64,000 nt of DNA. Origin: Couchioplanes caeruleus (GTDB lineage Bacteria; Actinomycetota; Actinomycetes; Mycobacteriales; Micromonosporaceae). The stretch is from positions 806,001 through 870,000 of the forward strand of contig NZ_RJKL01000001.1 of assembly GCF_003751945.1 (NCBI RefSeq), written 5' to 3'. The translations under genes were made by a program, and so were the position numbers. The notes below the pieces were generated by a model. The model did not search any database. It was not told the origin of the DNA and worked only from the letters and a program-made list of their open reading frames with translations. Every line of letters begins with the position of its first letter. Within the stretch, counting starts at the first letter, position 1. Below are positions 59,434-64,000 of this stretch, piece after piece.

Positions 59434-60360
59434 TCAGCCTCCTTCCCTTCGGAGGTCCGCGAACGGGGTCCACCGGGCATGTTGATCTTGGATGCGGACG
59501 CTGTGTAGGCGGGTGCGGAATTCGCGGGCTACGCCTGGGGTGCTCGCGAGAAGAGGTACGGCGGCGCAGACCATTTTGAGTTCTCGTGCTTCGCGCAGCG
59601 TGGGCCAGTCGGGATCTTGAGTCACGTCGTAGCCGTAGGCGCGGGCTAGGCGGGAGTGGGCACCGTGGCGGCCGAAGCGGGTTTCACCGACGGGTACGGC
59701 GACGAGGTCGACCTGCCAGGGGCCTGCGCAGGTGGGGTCGAAGTCGCCGATGACAACATCGCCGTCCGGGGTGCGGAGCAGGTTGCCCACGTGCGCGTCG
59801 CCGTGGACAAGGTTGCCTTTCGATCGCTCGTTGAGTGCCGCGATGCGGGGGGCGAGGTGGTCACACCAGGTCAGGAGGTAGTCGGCCTCATCGTCTCGCA
59901 GGGCTTCGGCGTCGGCGAGCCGGCTTCGTGCGTCGGCTACGGGGTCCCAACTCGGCAGAGGGAACGGCGGCGTGCCGAGGTTGTGGAAGCGGCTCAGGAG
60001 GTGGCCGAGATCCTCGACGGTCGGCGTTGGGTCAGTGGGCGGGACGTACTCCCAGATGGTGGCGAGAAGGCCCTCGACGGGGACGGGCTGATCAACGTGC
60101 GTGGCGAGCCGGATGGTCGGGGCGTCGCGTTCGGCGAACCACGTGGCAAGACGGGCGACCTTGTGGACGCGGTCGTGCAGAACGGTGGAGCGGGTGATGC
60201 GAACGACGATCGCAGCGGTGGGCAGCGCGAAGACGGCATTGTTGGTGAGACGGAGCAACTTCGCGTCGTGACTGGGAACGTCGAGCTGGTCGGCGATGTG
60301 GCGCATGGCCTCGGTCATGGCCGCTTCGGTATACCGGCCCTTGGCGTCGGTGGTGGTCAT
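59434..60360 (-). CDS. Aminoglycoside phosphotransferase-like kinase
   Basis: 308 aa. APH/choline-kinase fold: NNAVFALPTAAIVVRITRS (nucleotide-binding strand), LLATIWEYVPPTDPTPT, catalytic loop NLVHGDAHVGNLLRTPDGDVVIGDFDPTCAGPWQVDL with the HGDxHxxN and DFD motifs. Substrate unknown; such proteins often sit with XRE-TPR regulators in actinobacteria and are not proven resistance enzymes. The ATG overlaps the stop of the upstream XRE gene (ATGA), so the two form a unit. Confidence 0.85.
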   Translation of the reverse strand: MTTTDAKGRYTEAAMTEAMRHIADQLDVPSHDAKLLRLTNNAVFALPTAAIVVRITRSTVLHDRVHKVARLATWFAERDAPTIRLATHVDQPVPVEGLLATIWEYVPPTDPTPTVEDLGHLLSRFHNLGTPPFPLPSWDPVADARSRLADAEALRDDEADYLLTWCDHLAPRIAALNERSKGNLVHGDAHVGNLLRTPDGDVVIGDFDPTCAGPWQVDLVAVPVGETRFGRHGAHSRLARAYGYDVTQDPDWPTLREARELKMVCAAVPLLASTPGVAREFRTRLHSVRIQDQHARWTPFADLRREGG

Positions 60361-61712
60361 GCGGCCGAGCCGATCGTGGACAGGGCACGGCTGAACTCGG
60401 CCACCTCCGGGTTGGAGGCGTAGGGATCCAGGTCGCGGCGGAGGTTGCGGATGCGGTCGTGTACCCGCTGGGAGGTCAACTGGGCGGCGTGCTGGATGAC
60501 CCGGTTACCGACGGAGACGGCCTCATGTGGTTCCCCGGCGAGGAACAGGCCGCTGCACAGCCCGACCTCGTTGAGCACCGTGCTGCGTACGTTCTGGGGT
60601 CCGAAGGCGGAGATGGCCTCGGAGACCCACCGGACGGCGGCGTTGCCGTGTCGTCCGTCGACTCGGGCCAGGTCGCGGTAGACGCGCCCGTACTGGGCGA
60701 GTAGCTCGCCGCGGTCGTAGAAGCCCATCCACTCCGGTTCGCGGTCGGGATCGATGCCGTCGAAGGCATCGGTGGCGTCACCAAGCGCGGCCAGGGCCTC
60801 CTGCCGATCGCCCCGGGCCGCCAGGGAGGCGGCCTCCGCGCCGTGCAGCATGGCGCTGATGGCCGGCGTGGCGAGGCTGGCAAGGTGTTCGCGAGCCAGC
60901 CGGAGCGTGTCCAGGGCGTCGCCGTTGTGGCGCAGGTGCTGGAACTGCCGGGCCTGGCAGTAGCGGACCCGGGCGGCCAGTCGCAGGTCCCCGGCGGTGA
61001 CGGCGGCACGTTCGGCCGAGAGCCAGTGGCGTTGGGCGTCGGAGTGGTGACCGGTGTCGAACGCGGCCCATCCGGCGAGCTGGCGGGCGTTGGCAATGGC
61101 GGCCAGCAGGGCGGGCTTGACCGTGTCGCTGCAGGGCCGGTCGGACAGCGACGTCGCCGCCTCGGCGAACCGACCCGCCTCCACGCGCAGCACGCCGCCG
61201 CCGGATTCGTAGTCCACCGACCGGTACAGCGCCACCACGGCGTTCAGGCGGGCCACATCGGAGCCGCCGATGCGCCTGCTCTTGTCGCCATGTGGTCCGC
61301 GACTGAACAGCCCGAGGGCTGCGATCAAGCCAGCGATGCCGCCGAGCAGCGAACGCCTACCGCCATCAGCCGTCTCCAACCGCCCCACCTCAAACGGCGC
61401 GTGCGGTTCGACCTCGGCAGGGTCGCCACGGACGACGTAGAAGCCCAGGGCGGCGTCGCTGGCCGCACCCAGTACGGCACGGAAAGCCTCGCGTCGGGTA
61501 TCGCGGGGCCAGCGGTGCTCGCCGCGTTCGAGCTTGCCGACGTAGTTGGCGTCAATGTCGGCCTCGTTGTACCCCTTGCGGGCGAGGTAGCGGTTGACCG
61601 CGTCGGCGACCTCTTGGCGGGACATCGGCCTTCCCGATCCGGACGGCGACGCTCGGCGGCGGCGAGCGTTACGGAGCAGCTCGTTGGGCGGACGGTCGTG
61701 GCCCCGCGTCAT
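60357..61712 (-). CDS. XRE-family regulator with C-terminal TPR domain
   Basis: 451 aa from ATG (MTRGHDRPPNELLRNARRRR). N-terminal helix-turn-helix (SRQEVADAVNRYLARKGYNEADIDANYVGKLERGEHRWPRDTRREAF, about 30-75), a short hydrophobic stretch (SLLGGIAGLIAALGLF), then TPR-like helices (AAIANARQLAGWAAFDTGHHSDAQRHWLSAERAA, LRLAREHLASLATP, AVRWVSEAISAFGPQ). This is the common Streptomyces-type XRE-TPR architecture of unknown ligand. Coupled to the kinase gene. Two CCGACATGTC sites lie upstream. Confidence 0.82.
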   Translation of the reverse strand: MTRGHDRPPNELLRNARRRRASPSGSGRPMSRQEVADAVNRYLARKGYNEADIDANYVGKLERGEHRWPRDTRREAFRAVLGAASDAALGFYVVRGDPAEVEPHAPFEVGRLETADGGRRSLLGGIAGLIAALGLFSRGPHGDKSRRIGGSDVARLNAVVALYRSVDYESGGGVLRVEAGRFAEAATSLSDRPCSDTVKPALLAAIANARQLAGWAAFDTGHHSDAQRHWLSAERAAVTAGDLRLAARVRYCQARQFQHLRHNGDALDTLRLAREHLASLATPAISAMLHGAEAASLAARGDRQEALAALGDATDAFDGIDPDREPEWMGFYDRGELLAQYGRVYRDLARVDGRHGNAAVRWVSEAISAFGPQNVRSTVLNEVGLCSGLFLAGEPHEAVSVGNRVIQHAAQLTSQRVHDRIRNLRRDLDPYASNPEVAEFSRALSTIGSAA

Positions 61713-61757
61713 CCCCAACCGTCCTCACCTCGATTCGCTGTGCTATCGATCCGCGAG

Positions 61758-61788
61758 CCGACATGTCCGGTCAGCCCCGACATGTCGG
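61758..61788. promoter_or_regulatory. Twin CCGACATGTC operator upstream of the XRE-TPR gene
   Basis: CCGACATGTCCGG (61758-61770) and CCGACATGTCGG (61777-61788), the latter a perfect 12-bp palindrome, are 19 bp apart start to start, about two helical turns. They lie 46-76 bp upstream of the start, suggesting autoregulation. Confidence 0.55.
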
Positions 61789-61877
61789 CCAGCGTCAGCA
61801 TCCCACCGTGACGAACGGCGTTCAAGGCGTTGCGGTCATGACAGACCGCGACCGAGAACGCGTTCGGTCACCCTCAA

Positions 61878-62075
61878 TCAGAGATCGAATTCGCCGTCCC
61901 GGACACCCCCGGTGAACGCCGCCCATTCCGCCGGGGTGAACTCGAGGACCGGCCCGGTCGGGTTCTTCGAGTCGCGTACGCCAACCACGCCGTCTTCAGC
62001 GACGGCGATCTCGACGCAGTTGTCTGCACTGCCGCTGCGGGTGGACTTGCGCCAGTTGGTGAAGCGGTGGGGCAT
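61878..62075 (-). CDS. DUF397 family protein
   Basis: 65 aa. Typical DUF397: PHRFTNWRKSTRSGSADNCVEIAV, VVGVRDSKNPTGPVLEFTPAEWAAFTGGVRDGEF. Its start codon overlaps the end of the upstream XRE-DUF5753 gene. These pairs are abundant in Streptomyces and relatives (AbaA/BldB-type neighbourhoods) and behave as small regulators or antitoxin-like partners of the XRE protein. Confidence 0.9.
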   Translation of the reverse strand: MPHRFTNWRKSTRSGSADNCVEIAVAEDGVVGVRDSKNPTGPVLEFTPAEWAAFTGGVRDGEFDL

Positions 62076-62956
62076 CAGATGGCTCCTTGGTGTTCGGGTA
62101 GCTCCTCGGCCACGGCGGCGAGGAAGTCGAGGGTCTGCTCCGGCGTCAGGGCCGCCGCCCGGAGGCGGTCGTACAGAGTCAGGTAATGGCTTACCTCGAC
62201 GGCCTCGGTCAGGACAAGGTCCGAGGTGATGGTGTCGACGGAAACCACGATCGGGTCGGCGGAATCTGGGTAGCGGTAGATGGAAAACGCCGAGCGTGGC
62301 ACTACATGGCCGGCGATCGACGCGGCGATCGGTAGCACCCGAATGGTGACCCGGTCGTGTGTGCGCCCGAGGTCGGCCAGATGTCGAAGCTGCCCTCTAA
62401 CAACGTGCACGGGCGCGGCAAACCTTCGGATCGCCAGCTCGTCAATAACGACCTCGTAGGTGGGGCCGCCGGGCCGTTCCAGGAAGCGTTGCCGCGTGAG
62501 GCGCGCCTCTAGGGCGCGGGCGGGGTCAACTCCTTGCGTGTGGGCGGAGGGGTCGGCGTGGACCCGAGACTGGCTGAATGCCGGGGTTTGCAGCAGCCCC
62601 GGCAGCAAGGTCATCTGGTACTCGTAGATCCGGTGGGCGCCGGCCTCCAGACTCGCCGAGAGCGCCTGCCGAGGACCCATCTGTTCGGCGTGACGTTCCC
62701 ACCAGCCGCGCTCCTGGGCTTCGCGAGCGATCGTCATGATCTGCGCCCAACGCTTCTCGCCGACGTTGAACACCGCGAGGATCCGCATGATCAGGTCAGG
62801 GTCGGGCCGTACGTGGCCGTTCTCGATCCGACTGATGGTCTGCCGCTTCACCCCGACCGCACTGGCAAGACGGTCAGCAGAGAAGCCGTACTCGTCGCGT
62901 AGTCGCAGGATCTCCATCGCGAGCCGACGCCGTCGCACATATGGGCTGACCATCAT
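62075..62956 (-). CDS. XRE-family regulator with DUF5753
   Basis: 293 aa from the first of two ATGs (MMVSPYVRRRRL) after GGAGGACTTG. The helix-turn-helix (AMEILRLRDEYGFSADRLASAVGVKRQTISRIENGHVRPDPDLI, about 15-60) is followed by the DUF5753 ligand domain (EYQMTLLPGLLQTPAFSQSR, RLTRQRFLERPGGPTYEVVIDELAIRR, VTIRVLPIAASIAGHVVPRSAFSIYRYPDS). Forms the standard XRE-DUF397 pair. Confidence 0.9.
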   Translation of the reverse strand: MMVSPYVRRRRLAMEILRLRDEYGFSADRLASAVGVKRQTISRIENGHVRPDPDLIMRILAVFNVGEKRWAQIMTIAREAQERGWWERHAEQMGPRQALSASLEAGAHRIYEYQMTLLPGLLQTPAFSQSRVHADPSAHTQGVDPARALEARLTRQRFLERPGGPTYEVVIDELAIRRFAAPVHVVRGQLRHLADLGRTHDRVTIRVLPIAASIAGHVVPRSAFSIYRYPDSADPIVVSVDTITSDLVLTEAVEVSHYLTLYDRLRAAALTPEQTLDFLAAVAEELPEHQGAI

Positions 62957-63285
62957 CAAGTCCTCCAGCCACACCGGCCATGTCAGCTCACTGACCGTCT
63001 CCGTGGACTGTCAGCGCGCGAAGAGCGTAACCCCGGAATCGTCCATGTTGATCACTAGTTGATCAGGGCGGATCCGCAAAACCGCTGGTCAGCGGCCAGT
63101 CACCCCGCAAATCTCCCCCTAAGTCTCCCCATAGAACGGGGTTCCGGCCCGACGGACAGTCCGTTATCGTGGACTCACGACACGCAATACATCGATGGCT
63201 ACGGCAGCCCCCCAGGGCTGCGTCCTCATCGATGAAGGCGTCCCGATCAGCGACGGCACGAGAGGCCAGGCAGGGGAGGCGACCG
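62957..63285. other. Divergent intergenic region before GPP34
   Basis: 329 bp. Contains TTGATCACTAGTTGATCA (63048), a direct repeat of TTGATCA that is also nearly palindromic, and TGTCAGCTCACTGAC (62983). Either may be an operator for the XRE protein. No gene is supported. Confidence 0.4.
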
Positions 63286-64000
63286 ATGCAGGCACAGCAC
63301 CCATTGGCGGCGCAGGCTACGCCTGGACCTGCGCAGCCCCACGTTCCGCGCGGTGATGCCGGCGTGCCGTACCAGGATCCCCGGCCCGCCGCTGCTGTCA
63401 CATGGCCGGCGGCGGGCCGGGCGCCAGCACCACGCACGCCCCGGACCACCGTCCCAATTCCGGCCCGGCACGCGGCCCCTGAACCGGACGGACACCCGGT
63501 AACGCAGATCCCCGGGGGACCGGTCCGCCCGAACCCGTCGGTGCCGCCTCGGACTCGGTGGCCGCGGCTGGCTGATGACCTGTTTCGGCTGGCGCACCAT
63601 GACACGACGGGCCGTCCGCTGTTGCACTCGACGGTGGCGGGTCTCGGGCTGGCCGCCGCGCTGCTGGCGGAGTTGGCCTTCACCGACACGATCGTGATCG
63701 AGCACGACCAGGTGCACGTCATCAGCCGCACGCCGCCGAGCGACGCGCTCGCGCACACGGTTCTGGATCAGCTCGCCGGCGAGACGATCGCGCACACCGT
63801 GCGGACCTGGCTGGCGTTCCTGTCGCAGACCTCGCACGAGCAAGTGGCATCGCGGATGCTGCGGTCGGGGCACGTCCGCGCCGAGACCAGCAGACGACTG
63901 CTGACCAAGAGCACGACCTACGTCCCCACCGACGCCAACGTGGCGGCGTGGCCGTGGGCGCGGCTGTCCACCCGGCTGCGCAACGCCCAGCCGCTGGACG
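63286..64000 (+). CDS. GPP34 (GOLPH3-like) phosphoprotein, partial at right edge
   Basis: Read directly: ATG after AGGGGAGG, open to the window end (238 codons). A Pro/Ala-rich N-terminal region of about 90 residues precedes the GPP34 domain: RLADDLFRLAHHDTTGRPLLH, STVAGLGLAAALLAELAFTDTIVIEHDQVHV, then TPPSDALAHTVLDQL, AHTVRTWLAFLSQ and SGHVRAETSRRLLTKSTTYVPTDA. GPP34 proteins are numerous in Streptomyces and relatives with no settled function; the eukaryotic homologue binds phosphoinositides. The long N-terminal extension is unusual, since most members start near the LADDLF helix. Confidence 0.8.
   Translation, partial: MQAQHPLAAQATPGPAQPHVPRGDAGVPYQDPRPAAAVTWPAAGRAPAPRTPRTTVPIPARHAAPEPDGHPVTQIPGGPVRPNPSVPPRTRWPRLADDLFRLAHHDTTGRPLLHSTVAGLGLAAALLAELAFTDTIVIEHDQVHVISRTPPSDALAHTVLDQLAGETIAHTVRTWLAFLSQTSHEQVASRMLRSGHVRAETSRRLLTKSTTYVPTDANVAAWPWARLSTRLRNAQPLD

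Noticed and set aside
61853..61870. ACCGAGAACGCGTTCGGT near the DUF397 gene as a fourth KstR operator
   Set aside because: The AACGCGTT core fits, but the outer fixed T and A are both missing, and no steroid gene is nearby.

Overview
The window comes from a very GC-rich actinobacterium, most likely a filamentous one of the Micromonosporaceae/Streptomyces kind. The signs are GTG/TTG starts, 4-nt ATGA/GTGA gene overlaps, DUF397 and XRE-DUF5753 pairs, a DUF2637 protein, BTAD regulators, a GPP34 protein and a KstR-type steroid regulator.

Left part, about 1-17.8 kb, looks chromosomal. Genes fadE28-fadE29-chsH2 (minus strand, running off the left edge) are the steroid side-chain degradation genes in the order known from Mycobacterium. 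They diverge from kstR, the TetR-type repressor of that pathway. Exact copies of the published KstR operator (TnnAACnnGTTnnA) lie at 2519, 3783 and 13844. These sit upstream of fadE28, of an SRPBCC gene diverging from a thioesterase gene, and of a Tat-exported KstD-like dehydrogenase followed by a Tat-exported cholesterol oxidase. Between them are a membrane-anchored BTAD regulator with a ricin-type lectin end, a secreted I36-type inhibitor, a cysteine-rich regulator, a lipoprotein and a P450. A three-gene translationally coupled operon follows: a NUDIX-winged helix protein, a nucleosidase, and a four-helix membrane protein. The last two share a glycine-rich motif resembling bacterial amyloid-signalling motifs. 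It is a candidate conflict/defence system.

From tRNA-Leu(GAG) at 18.25 kb rightwards the content is that of an integrative conjugative element. It begins with a large serine recombinase whose 3' end overlaps the tRNA, followed by a DNA methyltransferase operon. Next are an iteron-like array and a sigma-like gene flanked by two near-identical 35-bp promoter-like elements that face outward into the methyltransferase operon and the transfer operon. A type IV secretion operon (pilin, VirB6-like, PrgI-like, VirB4-like, accessory, T4CP, replication-relaxation, M23 hydrolase) covers 23.7-33.9 kb. The M23 gene is split by a 2.16-kb group II intron (33786-35948) whose first 99 nt encode a stand-in C-terminus for the host protein.

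36-44.2 kb is a plus-strand block of small, mostly unrecognised accessory genes (several zinc-ribbon proteins, a DUF932 protein, a winged-helix protein). 44.3-57.5 kb on the minus strand is a complete Tad pilus operon (lipoprotein, secreted protein, SAF/CpaB, TadZ, TadA, TadB, TadC, Flp, TadE-like proteins), continuing into a LysM-BTAD membrane protein, a DUF2637 protein and small genes. Its prepilin peptidase lies at 58.7 kb on the plus strand behind two winged-helix regulators. The right end holds a phosphotransferase/XRE-TPR pair, a DUF397/XRE-DUF5753 pair and the start of a GPP34 gene. No relaxase and no right attachment site are visible, so the element probably extends beyond 64 kb.
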